Shown here one piece after another: positions 36,199-44,687 of a stretch of 56,527 nt of DNA. Origin of the DNA: Petrimonas sp. (lineage in GTDB: Bacteria; Bacteroidota; Bacteroidia; Bacteroidales; Dysgonomonadaceae); NCBI GenBank assembly GCA_012839475.1, contig DUNG01000013.1, positions 1-56,527 of the forward strand. Direction: 5' to 3'. The notes beneath the pieces are model-generated. The model had not been told where the DNA came from, searched no databases, and saw nothing but the letters and a program-made list of their open reading frames with translations. How positions within the stretch are numbered: the stretch's first letter is position 1; each line of letters begins with the position of its first letter. Made by a program: the position numbers and the translations under genes.

Positions 36199-36230
36199 TT
36201 TCGCAATATCAAAAAATACACGTACATTTG
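36199..36230 (+). promoter_or_regulatory. Promoter and possible operator of the toxin-antitoxin operon
   Basis: TTTC (36199-36202), a 20-bp spacer and TACATTTG (36223-36230) form a near-consensus promoter. The -7 box sits inside the small inverted repeat GTACATTTGTAC, a natural operator for autoregulation by an antitoxin. The predicted leader to the antitoxin start is about 195 nt. Confidence 0.55.
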
Positions 36231-36238
36231 TACATACA

Positions 36239-36280
36239 TGAAGATTCATGGGATGAGATTATTCCTCGCCACGGCATAAT
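36239..36280 (+). other. Possible 13-codon leader reading frame
   Basis: Directly after the promoter an ATG opens a 13-codon frame (MKIHGMRLFLATA) ending in TAA inside the first 69-bp repeat. It could be translated from the toxin-antitoxin transcript, but nothing beyond position supports it. Confidence 0.15.
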
Positions 36281-36325
36281 CCAAGTAAACTTGTCTTCTG
36301 CTCGTTTGGCTTAACGGAATAGTTC
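36257..36325 (+). repeat. 69-bp repeat, copy A, with inverted ends
   Basis: This is the first of two similar 69-bp units 79 bp apart. Each starts GA(T/C)TATTCCTCGCC and ends TTTGGCTTAACGGAATAGTTC, so the ends form an imperfect inverted repeat (CTATTCC with GGAATAG). The units lie in the leader of the toxin-antitoxin operon. Confidence 0.75.
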
Positions 36326-36335
36326 ACTGAAGTTA

Positions 36336-36404
36336 GACTATTCCTCGCCATGGCCTTGTCCAAGCAAGCTTGTCCAATGCTCATTTGGCTTAACGGAATA
36401 GTTC
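36336..36404 (+). repeat. 69-bp repeat, copy B, with inverted ends
   Basis: This second unit keeps both ends of copy A and differs mainly in the middle, where it carries CCAAGCAAGCTTG. It ends 29 bp before the antitoxin start codon. A frame reading through it continues into the antitoxin, but the family-like start lies after the repeat. Confidence 0.75.
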
Positions 36405-36433
36405 CATACACTAAAACAAAAAAGGTAAATCGT

Positions 36434-36760
36434 ATGAAAGTAATAACTACACGGGAAATTGTCAGGGAGACCAAAAAATATTTTGAGCTGGCAGAGAAAG
36501 AACGAGTCGCTGTCAAGAGGGGTAAAAAATATGTGAATCTAATCGTCACAAATGATCCAGATACGAAATTCGTTAGTGAGGCTTGGATTAAAGAATTTAT
36601 GAGCATTCCACCTGAATATAGAACCAATCCTTTCGAGGTCAGTCCATCAGGTGATTTGTTTTTTGCTGACAGGCGTAATATCGAGCATATTGATAAAGCC
36701 TTAGCAGGTCAAACAAAAAGGCTATCTAAAGAAGAAAGAGAAGAATTATTTACCCCATGA
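36434..36760 (+). CDS. Phd/YefM-like antitoxin
   Basis: This 108-aa antitoxin starts MKVITTREIVRETKKYFELA, the pattern of the Phd/YefM DNA-binding N-terminus, with VKRGKKYVNLIV forming the beta-strand of the fold. The C-terminal half (about 60-108) is charged and would wrap the toxin. I chose the ATG at 36434 because it matches the family and has AAAGGT upstream; an in-frame ATG at 36350 lies inside a repeat. Its stop overlaps the toxin start by 4 bp (ATGA). It probably represses its own promoter. The C-terminal tail is longer than in E. coli YefM. Confidence 0.85.
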   Translation: MKVITTREIVRETKKYFELAEKERVAVKRGKKYVNLIVTNDPDTKFVSEAWIKEFMSIPPEYRTNPFEVSPSGDLFFADRRNIEHIDKALAGQTKRLSKEEREELFTP

Positions 36761-37050
36761 AATCACCAGACACAAGATACATAATTGAATATAAGGAGCA
36801 ATTTATAAAGGATGTCTTGAACCACAAAAAAGCGGGAAGAAATACAATTCTCATGAAAGTCAATTCCCTTGTAAATGAATTAGAAAAGCATCCCACCTTC
36901 GGAACAGGTAAACCTGAAGCCTTAAAAGGAAACAGAAAGGGACAATGGTCAAGACGTATAACAAAAGGACACCGACTAACCTACGAAATACACGAAGACC
37001 TTAAAACCGTGTTAATCATCAGCGCATCGGGACATTATGGAGCAAGATGA
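36757..37050 (+). CDS. yoeB: Txe/YoeB-family toxin
   Basis: This 97-aa ribosome-dependent mRNA endonuclease belongs to the RelE superfamily. The family core is complete: VNSLVNELEKHPTFGTGKPEALKG, QWSRRITKGHRLTYEI (the Arg and His region used for catalysis) and the C-terminal SASGHYGAR (His and Tyr). When free it would cleave mRNA at the ribosomal A site and stop translation. It is translationally coupled to the antitoxin gene and converges with the TRIC gene 13 bp away. Confidence 0.93.
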   Translation: MKSPDTRYIIEYKEQFIKDVLNHKKAGRNTILMKVNSLVNELEKHPTFGTGKPEALKGNRKGQWSRRITKGHRLTYEIHEDLKTVLIISASGHYGAR

Positions 37051-37063
37051 ACACAACAGCTTA

Positions 37064-37723
37064 CTAACTGCCGACATCATGATGTTTTACCGTGGGTAAT
37101 TGAATTTGGTACTTAACGGCAACAAATCGTATCAGCATCACGGAAGAAGCCGAAATAATGTTAATCAAAGCACGGTTCATATCGAGCCAATAACATAACG
37201 CAAACACGAGACCTCCGATAATACAAGCTACCGCGTATATATCCCTACGCAATATGAGGGGTACTTCGTTAATTAAAACATCTCTAATTAAGCCCCCAAC
37301 CGAGCCTGTGATCATACCCATGATAATGGCTACCCAAAACGGGTAATTCGCGTCTAAGGTTTTTTCTATCCCCACCACTACAAACAGGCCGAGACCTATG
37401 GTGTCGAATAGAAACAGGGTTTTATTCAACTTGAAAATTAATTTTTTAAGAAAAACAAACGACAGCAAGGCAACTGCGGTAACGATTAAATAGGAGCTGT
37501 TTAACATCCAGAATGGCGTTACATCTAACAATAAATCACGCGTTGTCCCGCCACCAATAGCCGTGACCAGCCCAACGACATACGCTCCAAACCAATCGAA
37601 CTCTTTTTCGGCCGCTAACCGTATTCCGCTTAAAGCGAATGCAAAAGTTCCAATATGGTCCAGCAGTATGACAAAATTTTCTCTAATATATTCTGATACA
37701 ATTTCAAATATTCCTCCAAGCAT
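37064..37723 (-). CDS. TRIC/UPF0126-family channel protein
   Basis: This 219-aa inner-membrane protein has seven predicted hydrophobic helices and two copies of a glycine-rich motif, AIGGGTTRDLLL (about 56-67) and SVGGLIRDVLI (about 141-151). These mark the trimeric intracellular cation channel fold of the bacterial YicG/UPF0126 family. Bacterial members form trimeric cation channels; physiological ion and role are uncertain. It is a single gene with a TATCTTTG -7 box shortly upstream that resembles the pan operon promoter. Confidence 0.92.
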   Translation of the reverse strand: MLGGIFEIVSEYIRENFVILLDHIGTFAFALSGIRLAAEKEFDWFGAYVVGLVTAIGGGTTRDLLLDVTPFWMLNSSYLIVTAVALLSFVFLKKLIFKLNKTLFLFDTIGLGLFVVVGIEKTLDANYPFWVAIIMGMITGSVGGLIRDVLINEVPLILRRDIYAVACIIGGLVFALCYWLDMNRALINIISASSVMLIRFVAVKYQIQLPTVKHHDVGS

Positions 37724-37779
37724 ATGACATCAATTTATGGTCTGTAACCCCTTGTTTTAATTTCAACAGATTATCAGTG

Positions 37780-37787
37780 CAAAGATA
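37780..37787 (-). promoter_or_regulatory. -7 box of the TRIC gene
   Basis: TATCTTTG on the minus strand lies 57 bp before the TRIC start. About 34 bp around it match the pan operon promoter region with one insertion and one substitution, far more than the box itself requires. Confidence 0.55.
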
Positions 37788-37847
37788 ATCCTTTAATTGA
37801 TAAAGCTTTGATAGGAGGAATAAAAGGTTACACGAAGAAGCATAGGG

Positions 37848-38675
37848 TTATTTTGTTCGCTTAATCCATTCTTTCGCGATGGTGGCGTCGTACCCCATCT
37901 TTTTAGCCTGAAGAAAGTCCCCGCGAGCCGCCAACTTATCAAACTGCTCCAAGCGCAAACGGCCGCGCAAAATGTAAAAATAGGGGTTGTCCTTTTGTGA
38001 ACTCCATGCCGCTTGCAAGTCAGCAGCCGCCCGTGAAAGCCGGTCGGTGTTCAGGTAACACTCTGCCCGGTTCATGTAAAAGATGGGGTTCGGATCCTGC
38101 GCGGTTTCCAACAGGTGGGTATAAATTTCACCGGCAGCCTCCCAGTTGTCGTCCAGCTTAAAGAGCAACGACTCACACAACTTCGTGTACATATTGTCCG
38201 GATCAATCTCTTTCGCGGAGTTGAAATCGGCCTCGGCACTTGTTCGGTTGCTCTTATCCAGAAACAATAAACCCCGGCGGTAATAGGCCTCCACGTCGTC
38301 CGGGTGGTGACGAATGATGGCATCATAATCCTCCATCGCCTCATCGAAACGGTCCATATCGCATAACAGGGAGGCACGGTGATGCAGCACCACCTCGGGC
38401 ATCGGGTTGTTACCCAGGGAAGCGGTGAACGAGATATACGCATCGTCAAGCAGTCCCAGCTGTCGCTGCAAGATACCCAGGTTCAATAGCAGCACGGGGT
38501 TGTGCTCGTTTGCGGGTTCCATCGCCATGGCCCGCTGTAAGGCGTAAGCCGCGCTATCCAGCTTGTTCGCCTCGATATAGTCGGCCGATTGGCTAACCCA
38601 CCCCATGTAATCGGGTGTTTGCGCCACCAAAAAGAACGAACAAAGGAATAGAAATAGCGTAAGTAAAGTTTTCAT
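37848..38675 (-). CDS. Exported TPR protein
   Basis: This 275-aa exported protein has a signal peptide MKTLLTLFLFLCSFFLVAQ and then tetratricopeptide repeats to the end (for example NPVLLLNLGILQRQLGLLDDAYISF and DVEAYYRRGLLFLDKSNRTSAEADF). I chose the ATG at 38675, since the frame's earlier ATG lies within the promoter. It probably works in the periplasm as a scaffold; no partner is evident. It has its own consensus promoter. Confidence 0.88.
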   Translation of the reverse strand: MKTLLTLFLFLCSFFLVAQTPDYMGWVSQSADYIEANKLDSAAYALQRAMAMEPANEHNPVLLLNLGILQRQLGLLDDAYISFTASLGNNPMPEVVLHHRASLLCDMDRFDEAMEDYDAIIRHHPDDVEAYYRRGLLFLDKSNRTSAEADFNSAKEIDPDNMYTKLCESLLFKLDDNWEAAGEIYTHLLETAQDPNPIFYMNRAECYLNTDRLSRAAADLQAAWSSQKDNPYFYILRGRLRLEQFDKLAARGDFLQAKKMGYDATIAKEWIKRTK

Positions 38676-38700
38676 TTCTTTTTTTGATTGGTCTCCCTTG

Positions 38701-38732
38701 CAAAAGTACATGAAAAGACCATTTTGAACAAA
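38701..38732 (-). promoter_or_regulatory. Promoter of the exported TPR protein gene
   Basis: On the minus strand TTTG (38729-38732), a 20-bp spacer and TACTTTTG (38701-38708) give a full consensus match, 26 bp before the chosen start codon. This excludes the in-frame ATG at 38711 as start. Confidence 0.75.
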
Positions 38733-38799
38733 CAGATGAAATAATATACGGAAGGCGTTTGAAAACCAATGAGCGTTTATTAAGCAGATATTGAAGCCG

Positions 38800-40374
38800 C
38801 TAAAACTCAGAATTGAAGTGGAAGCGGATGTTCTTGAAATCCTGTTGCGCCATCATCAAGATGTAGTTCGATTCCGCGAGGAAGACATCCCGCCCCTCCT
38901 TATCGAGCGCCATGTACTGGTGCTTTCGCTGCTTGAATTCCTCCAGTTGTGCCGCATCATCACTCTCGATCCAACAGGCTTTATAGAGGTTGATGGGTTC
39001 CCACCGGCACTGCGCCCCGTACTCGTGCAGCAACCGGTACTCGATCACCTCGAACTGGAGCTGACCGACCGTCCCAATCACCTTCCTGCCATTGAACTGG
39101 TTGGTGAAGAGCTGGGCGACCCCCTCGTCCATCAGTTGCTCTACCCCCTTGTGGAGCTGCTTTGCCTTCATGGGATCGGCGTTCTCGATGTACTTGAACA
39201 TCTCGGGCGAGAAGCTGGGCAACCCTTTAAAGTGGAGCAACTCACCCGAGGTGAGCGTGTCGCCGATCTTGAAATTACCGTTATCGGGCAACCCCACGAT
39301 ATCGCCCGCGAACGCCTCGTCCAGGATCTCCTTTTTCTGCGCCATGAAGGCGGTCGGCGACGAGAACCTCATCGTGCGGTCAAGCCGCGCGTGCCGGTAG
39401 TTCACATTCCGCTCGAACTTGCCGGAGCAGACTTTCAGAAAAGCGATGCGGGAGCGGTGATTGGGGTCCATGTTCGCGTGAATCTTGAAGATGAAGCCGC
39501 TGAACTCCTCCTCGTAAGGGTCTACCGTACGCTCGATGGCCTGCACGGGACGAGGCGAAGGGGCGATCTCGATGAAGCAGTCCAGCAACTCCTTTACACC
39601 GAAGTTGTTCAACGCGGAGCCGAAAAAGACCGGCGCCAACCTGCCCGCGAGGTACTCCTCACGATCGAATGCGGGGTACACTCCGGTAATCAACTCCAAG
39701 TCGTCGCGTAGCCTCTTCGCTAGCGCACCGCCAATATGCTGTTCCAGCTCCGGCCCGTTCACATCCAGCCGAATCGACTCGGTGACCCGCTGCTTGCTCG
39801 GCTGATAGAGATCCAGGCTATCGCGGTAAAGGTTGTACACCCCCTTGAATCGCTCCCCCATATCGATAGGCCAGCTCAAAGGTCGAACGGTAATCTGCAA
39901 CTCCTCCTCCAGCTCGTCGAGGATTTCAAACGGATCACGCCCCTCGCGGTCCAGCTTGTTCACGAAAATCATCACCGGAGTGTGGCGCATCCTGCAAACC
40001 TCCATCAGCTTGCGGGTTTGGGTCTCCACCCCTTTCGCCACGTCCACCACCACGATCACGCTATCCACCGCCGTGAGGGTACGGTAGGTATCCTCTGCGA
40101 AATCCTGGTGACCGGGCGTATCCAATATGTTTATCTTATGGTCGTTATACTCGAATCCCATCACCGAAGTGGCGACCGAGATACCGCGCTGTTTCTCGAT
40201 CTCCATCCAGTCGGACGTGGCCGTCTTCCTGATCTTATTCGACTTCACGGCACCCGCCACGTGAATGGCACCACCAAAAAGCAACAACTTCTCGGTGAGC
40301 GTGGTCTTTCCCGCGTCGGGGTGGCTAATCACTGCGAACGTGCGTCGCCGCCGAATCTCTTCTTTTTCTGTCAT
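38800..40374 (-). CDS. prfC: Peptide chain release factor 3
   Basis: This 524-aa translational GTPase recycles RF1/RF2 from the ribosome after termination. It has G1 [13 protein letters not shown] (residues 17-29), the switch sequence [14 protein letters not shown]3 DTPGHQDF, G4 NKLDRE, and RF3-specific C-terminal domains. Length is typical. It follows rfbD in the same direction with a 122-bp gap; the order DUF4924-rfbD-prfC is one I associate with Bacteroidales. Confidence 0.97.
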   Translation of the reverse strand: MTEKEEIRRRRTFAVISHPDAGKTTLTEKLLLFGGAIHVAGAVKSNKIRKTATSDWMEIEKQRGISVATSVMGFEYNDHKINILDTPGHQDFAEDTYRTLTAVDSVIVVVDVAKGVETQTRKLMEVCRMRHTPVMIFVNKLDREGRDPFEILDELEEELQITVRPLSWPIDMGERFKGVYNLYRDSLDLYQPSKQRVTESIRLDVNGPELEQHIGGALAKRLRDDLELITGVYPAFDREEYLAGRLAPVFFGSALNNFGVKELLDCFIEIAPSPRPVQAIERTVDPYEEEFSGFIFKIHANMDPNHRSRIAFLKVCSGKFERNVNYRHARLDRTMRFSSPTAFMAQKKEILDEAFAGDIVGLPDNGNFKIGDTLTSGELLHFKGLPSFSPEMFKYIENADPMKAKQLHKGVEQLMDEGVAQLFTNQFNGRKVIGTVGQLQFEVIEYRLLHEYGAQCRWEPINLYKACWIESDDAAQLEEFKQRKHQYMALDKEGRDVFLAESNYILMMAQQDFKNIRFHFNSEF

Positions 40375-40496
40375 CTATTTCTATTCTTGTCTTCCTTGTA
40401 ATCCCTCGTATTTCCGCTTCTCCCGTTTATTCTATCCTTAATATTTCTTTCATCACGCGATACTTGCCCATGAAAAACCCTGAAAGTTACTTCTTG

Positions 40497-41483
40497 CTAC
40501 CCATGATATTCCAATGATATTCCATGCGACTGAATCGCTTGAATGCAGCGCCCCAACGCATCCTCCCACGTGGGGATAACCACGTTGAACGCCGCACGAA
40601 TCTTGGCGTGATCCAGCACGCTATACGTAGGGCGCACCGCGGCCGCTCCGTACTCCTCCGATGAAACGGGCAGCAGCTCGCACCCGGTTAGGCCTGCCAG
40701 CCGCTGGATCGCTCGGACAAAGTCGAACCAAGTAACCGCCCCCACGTTAGAAAAGTGATACAGCCCCGTTTTCCACGTCTGCTCCTCCTCAGCACGTTGC
40801 AAGATATAAAGGATCATCTCCGCCAGGTCGACCGCGTAAGTGGGGCTACCCGTTTGGTCGTTCACCACGGTAAGGCTCTCCCGCTCACCCATCAGCCGGA
40901 TCATCGTCTTCACGAAGTTGGAGCCAAATTCCGAAAAGAGCCAAGCGGTACGCAGGATAATCCAGTCGCCCCCCACCGCTTGCAGGGCCTCCTCCCCTTG
41001 CAACTTCGATTCGCCGTAAACCGAGAGCGGCCGCGGCTTTACCGCCTCCGTGTAGGGAACGTCCGAGTGACCGTCGAACACGAAATCGGTCGACAGGTGA
41101 ATTAACCTCACGGCGTGTTCCCTGGTCACCAGCGCCAGGTTCCGCACCGCCTCCTCGTTCACGGCGAACGCACGTTCGGGCTCCGCCTCGGCCTTGTCTA
41201 CCGCCGTGTAGGCCGCCCCGTTCACGATGTACTGAATATGGTAACGGGTCACGTAATCGTCTACCTGCTCCTTATCGGTGATATCCAAGCTATCCACGTC
41301 CGTGAAAAAAAAGCGGAAGGGGAGGTTCACCCTCTCGCTCACGCTCTTCAACGCGCACCCCAACTGCCCGTACGCGCCGGTTACCAGCACGTTCTTCTGC
41401 ACCAACCCGTAAAAGACCGGTCGGGGGAGAACAACCTGATCAGTTCCCCCCAGGTGCTTGCTCATACCCGTGAAAATAGCCAT
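40497..41483 (-). CDS. rfbD: dTDP-4-dehydrorhamnose reductase
   Basis: This 328-aa short-chain-dehydrogenase-type enzyme makes dTDP-L-rhamnose for surface polysaccharides. The Rossmann motif is VTGAYGQLG, followed by NGAAYTAVDKAEAEPE, the catalytic Ser-Thr in HLSTDFVFDG and YxxxK in YGESKLQGEE. The frame has about 29 residues before the usual start. An ATG with good AAGGA lies at 41483, while a GTG at 41402 (MQKNVLVTG) gives the normal family length. Between them is a strong GC hairpin (GGGGG and CCCCC arms around 41423-41451). The start is therefore uncertain. Confidence 0.92.
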   Translation of the reverse strand: MAIFTGMSKHLGGTDQVVLPRPVFYGLVQKNVLVTGAYGQLGCALKSVSERVNLPFRFFFTDVDSLDITDKEQVDDYVTRYHIQYIVNGAAYTAVDKAEAEPERAFAVNEEAVRNLALVTREHAVRLIHLSTDFVFDGHSDVPYTEAVKPRPLSVYGESKLQGEEALQAVGGDWIILRTAWLFSEFGSNFVKTMIRLMGERESLTVVNDQTGSPTYAVDLAEMILYILQRAEEEQTWKTGLYHFSNVGAVTWFDFVRAIQRLAGLTGCELLPVSSEEYGAAAVRPTYSVLDHAKIRAAFNVVIPTWEDALGRCIQAIQSHGISLEYHG

Positions 41484-41492
41484 ACTTCCTTG

Positions 41493-42011
41493 TTATTGAA
41501 CGGTGTTATATTTCTCCGAGAGCAACCTCAACAGCTTGGTTATCTGGTCGACCGACGCTTGGGTCTCCCACGAGATCTCCTTTTGCTGCACCTTGAGCAG
41601 CAGGTAACCGTATAGCGCCGTAAAGCAGGTCTCCAGCTCGGGCATCTCCGGGTCGGTCCCCTTTGCCCGAAGCGCAACGATATGGGGTAGCGTGTTGTAG
41701 TACGTGGCGATATATTCCGATTCCGCAGGGTCTTTCAATAACCGCAAATGAGTATCGGTTAAGTCGATGATAATATTCTTGTTGATCTGGAGGTGTCCCT
41801 TCTCCTGCACCCCCTCCGATTGCATCATCATGATCAATCCCTCGTACCAATCCCTGGCCTCCTTTCGCTCCTCCGGCGAATGGTACACCGGGTTCACGAG
41901 CGACTGCTCGACCTTGTCGATATCCAGCCCGTACGCGCGCAAGAGATCCTCCACCTGCCACATGAACAGCAGGTACTCCGCGATATTGTCTCGTGTAGGT
42001 CGTACTGACAA
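41493..42011 (-). CDS. DUF4924 family protein
   Basis: This roughly 172-aa cytoplasmic, mostly helical protein contains the family words NIAEYLLFMWQVEDLLRAYGLDID near the start and CFTALYGYLLLKVQQKEIS near the end. Family members have about eight residues before NIAEYL, which fits a TTG start at 42011 (MSVRPTRDNIAEYL); no ATG is available in frame and the frame also has a TTG at 42032. Function unknown. It precedes rfbD by 9 bp. The non-ATG start may mean low expression or a lost start codon. Confidence 0.8.
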   Translation of the reverse strand: MSVRPTRDNIAEYLLFMWQVEDLLRAYGLDIDKVEQSLVNPVYHSPEERKEARDWYEGLIMMMQSEGVQEKGHLQINKNIIIDLTDTHLRLLKDPAESEYIATYYNTLPHIVALRAKGTDPEMPELETCFTALYGYLLLKVQQKEISWETQASVDQITKLLRLLSEKYNTVQ

Positions 42012-42174
42012 AATATTGTAATTTAGCCACAAAATTACAACATTATGCCCAAGAACCGTGCCATCGAGGTGAATAATTTTCCCTTACCGACAATGCGATA
42101 CCAGGACTTTCTCACCGCATTTGCCCCCACTTTACATTTTTTCGGCTATTTTTGTAACTATAAAAGGCAAAGGG

Positions 42175-42957
42175 ATGGTTACATGGCATATCATTGAGTC
42201 GGGTTACTTCCTCGGTGATGGCGGGGTGATGTTTGGCTCGATTCCCAAAAGGTACTGGTCGGCCAAGTACAAGGTCGATAATCACAACATGTGCGTGATG
42301 GCACTCCGGTGTTTATTTATCGATACCGGTGGGCGGCGGATTCTCGTGGACGCGGGGATAGGTAACAAGCACGATCACCGGTTAAAGTTCTACCAGCCCC
42401 ACGACCAGAAAGATGTCGCACAAGCCATTCGCGAGATAGGGTACCCGCCAGAAGAGGTGACCGACGTGATCTTAACACACCTCCATTTTGACCACTGCGG
42501 CGGTAGCACCATGCTAAACGAGGCAGGAAAAACAGTACCCACCTACCCCAACGCCACCTACTGGGTGAGCCTGAATCAGTGGGAGAACTACCGAAGTCCC
42601 ATGCTCTTCGAAAAAGGGTCGTTCTTCTCCGATAACATCGAACCCGTCCACGAAGCGGGGCAGCTACAATTCGTTAAGGGGGACACCCGAATAGACGCAC
42701 ATGTCCGACTGGAACTATACGACGGTCACTCACCCGGGCAAATCGTGGTACTCCTTGACACCCCTCAGGGCAACTACGCGTTCCCGGGCGACGTAGTTCC
42801 CACCTCGCTCAACCTGTCGTTAAGTTGGGTTTCTGCCTACGACAACAGCGCGGCCATCGCCATGGAAGAGAAAAAGCGGTTCTTGGACAAGGCGAAAGTC
42901 GACCATAGGACGCTGATCTTCTGCCATGACGCGTACACGGTCTCGACGAAACTGTAG
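42175..42957 (+). CDS. MBL-fold metallohydrolase
   Basis: This 260-aa metallo-beta-lactamase-fold enzyme carries the zinc motif HxHxDH in LTHLHFDHCGG (about 100-110), His in YDGHSPGQ (about 184-191), Asp in FPGDVVP and the last His in FCHDAY. The start at 42175 is preceded by AAAGG. The SPGQ...PGD layout resembles the lactonase-like subgroup, but substrate cannot be inferred. A decayed copy of part of this gene lies at 46378-46502. The gap to the divergent DUF4924 gene has TATTTTTG at 42147-42154 as a possible -7 box. Confidence 0.9.
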   Translation: MVTWHIIESGYFLGDGGVMFGSIPKRYWSAKYKVDNHNMCVMALRCLFIDTGGRRILVDAGIGNKHDHRLKFYQPHDQKDVAQAIREIGYPPEEVTDVILTHLHFDHCGGSTMLNEAGKTVPTYPNATYWVSLNQWENYRSPMLFEKGSFFSDNIEPVHEAGQLQFVKGDTRIDAHVRLELYDGHSPGQIVVLLDTPQGNYAFPGDVVPTSLNLSLSWVSAYDNSAAIAMEEKKRFLDKAKVDHRTLIFCHDAYTVSTKL

Positions 42958-43055
42958 TTCCTGTTTTATGACTCCTTTTTTATCCTTATAGAGGCTGAAT
43001 AGAAGTAGAACCTACGAGAACATCGATTAGTAACCCAGAAAACAGATTCTACATT

Positions 43056-44684
43056 ATGCGAAAGAAAACAGCTCTTTTAATCTCTTTGATAGCGGTATTA
43101 ATCTCTTGTGGATATAACGATGGCGTGAAAGTGCAGATCGACTCGCCTATACTACCCGTGTTATCCGGTAAGGAGTATAACCCCGTGCAACAGATTACCC
43201 TGGTACTCGATAACGACACGGACTACAATATAAGGAAGGTGGTCTTCTCCCTGCAAGGTACCACAGATAGCGAAGACATCGCGAAAATATCTATTTTCAA
43301 AACCGATGAAGCGGGAAAGTTCGATACAGCGGAAACTATTGCTGAAACGATACCGAAAGGTAACATGGCGGCGTTCACCCATCATTTTCCTTTGACGGAA
43401 GATACGCTTACCCTTTGGGTATCCGTCACGCTCAAAGAGAACATCGACCTCACGCACCGCGTAGGGATACGATGCGAAAAAATTATCACCAACAAAGGGA
43501 AACTGCACATTCCTGAAAGTGAAACCAACCCCCTGCGTGTGGGCGTTGCGCTCCGTCAACATGGTCAAGACGGGGTACATACCTCCCGCATACCGGGACT
43601 AGCCACCTCAAAGCAGGGAACGCTGCTGGCGATTTATGATGCACGATACGAAAGCGCACGTGATCTACAAGGGCATATAGATATTGCCATGAACCGAAGC
43701 CTTGATGGGGGACGCACCTGGGAACCCATGCAGGTGGTACTCGACAGAAACGAATGGGGTGGCATGCCGGAAAAATACAACGGGGTGAGCGATGCCTGCA
43801 TCCTGGTAGATAAGAAGAGCGGCGACATCTACGTGGCTGGACTTTGGATGCACGGCGTGCTTGATGGTGAAACCGGGAAATGGGTGGAAGGGCTGACCGC
43901 CGATAGCACCCGATGGATTCACCAGTGGCAAGCAAAGGGATCACAACCCGGGTACGGCGTGAAAGAGACATCGCAATTCCTGATTACCAAGAGTAGCGAT
44001 GACGGCCTCACCTGGGGCGAGCCGTTAAACCTCACCCACCTCAAGAAGAGAGAGTGGTGGCTCTTCGCCCCGGCACCTGGGCAAGGCATTACCATGACGG
44101 ACGGCACGTTGGTTTTGCCCACCCAGGGCAGGGATGAAACCGGGGTGCCGTTTTCCAACATCACCTGGAGTAAAGATGGTGGTAAGAGCTGGGAAACCAG
44201 CCATCCAGCCACGAAAAACACCACGGAGTGCGCGGTCGTTGAGCTTGAGAATGGAGATTTAATGCTGAATATGCGGGATAACCGCAACCGGGGCAATAAG
44301 GAGGTGAACGGTCGTTCCGTGTTTGTCACCGGCGACCTTGGACAAACCTGGACGGAGCACCCCACGTCGCGCAAAGCCCTTGTTGAACCCACCTGCATGG
44401 CCAGCCTGCACAAGCATACCTATCACGACAAAGGAAAAGAGAGATCGTTACTGCTGTTTGTCAACCCGGCATCTGCCTTGCACCGAAACAATATCACGCT
44501 AAAGGTGAGTTACGACGATGGCGACAGCTGGCCCGAAGAACAGCATATCTTGCTGGATGAATACAGCGGGCGGGGATATTCATGCATTACCTCGGTCAAC
44601 GATTCTACCATCGGGATTCTTTACGAGAGTAGCCAGGCAGATATGGTCTTCCAAACGGTATCTTTAGAGGAAATAGTGCCGTAA
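43056..44684 (+). CDS. Exo-alpha-sialidase (GH33) lipoprotein
   Basis: This 542-aa exported enzyme removes terminal sialic acid from glycoconjugates. The lipoprotein signal ends at Cys18 (LISCGY). A beta-sandwich N-terminal region (about 25-155) comes before the six-bladed propeller. The arginine-triad start is SRIPGL (177-182), the catalytic Asp is Asp195 in YDARYES, and several Asp boxes are clear: SLDGGRTW, SSDDGLTW, SKDGGKSW and SYDDGDSW. It converges with a lipoprotein esterase gene, leaving only 3 bp between stops. No sialic-acid catabolic genes are in the window, so the released sugar may be used elsewhere or the enzyme may only unmask glycans. Confidence 0.95.
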   Translation: MRKKTALLISLIAVLISCGYNDGVKVQIDSPILPVLSGKEYNPVQQITLVLDNDTDYNIRKVVFSLQGTTDSEDIAKISIFKTDEAGKFDTAETIAETIPKGNMAAFTHHFPLTEDTLTLWVSVTLKENIDLTHRVGIRCEKIITNKGKLHIPESETNPLRVGVALRQHGQDGVHTSRIPGLATSKQGTLLAIYDARYESARDLQGHIDIAMNRSLDGGRTWEPMQVVLDRNEWGGMPEKYNGVSDACILVDKKSGDIYVAGLWMHGVLDGETGKWVEGLTADSTRWIHQWQAKGSQPGYGVKETSQFLITKSSDDGLTWGEPLNLTHLKKREWWLFAPAPGQGITMTDGTLVLPTQGRDETGVPFSNITWSKDGGKSWETSHPATKNTTECAVVELENGDLMLNMRDNRNRGNKEVNGRSVFVTGDLGQTWTEHPTSRKALVEPTCMASLHKHTYHDKGKERSLLLFVNPASALHRNNITLKVSYDDGDSWPEEQHILLDEYSGRGYSCITSVNDSTIGILYESSQADMVFQTVSLEEIVP

Positions 44685-44687
44685 TGC

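Noticed and set aside
36350-36433. Upstream extension of the antitoxin by 28 residues
   Set aside because: The extension is encoded by repeat copy B and does not resemble Phd/YefM proteins, which start at MKVITTRE-like sequence.
30974-37850. An integrative element with attachment repeats at tRNA-Arg
   Set aside because: No copy of the tRNA 3' end was found near the far border and there is no integrase or mobilisation gene, so only a compositional hint remains.
42043-42192. A 49-codon plus-strand frame starting MPKNRAIEVNNF before the MBL gene
   Set aside because: It runs across the likely MBL promoter into the MBL start in another frame, with no recognisable domain; kept only as a weak possibility.
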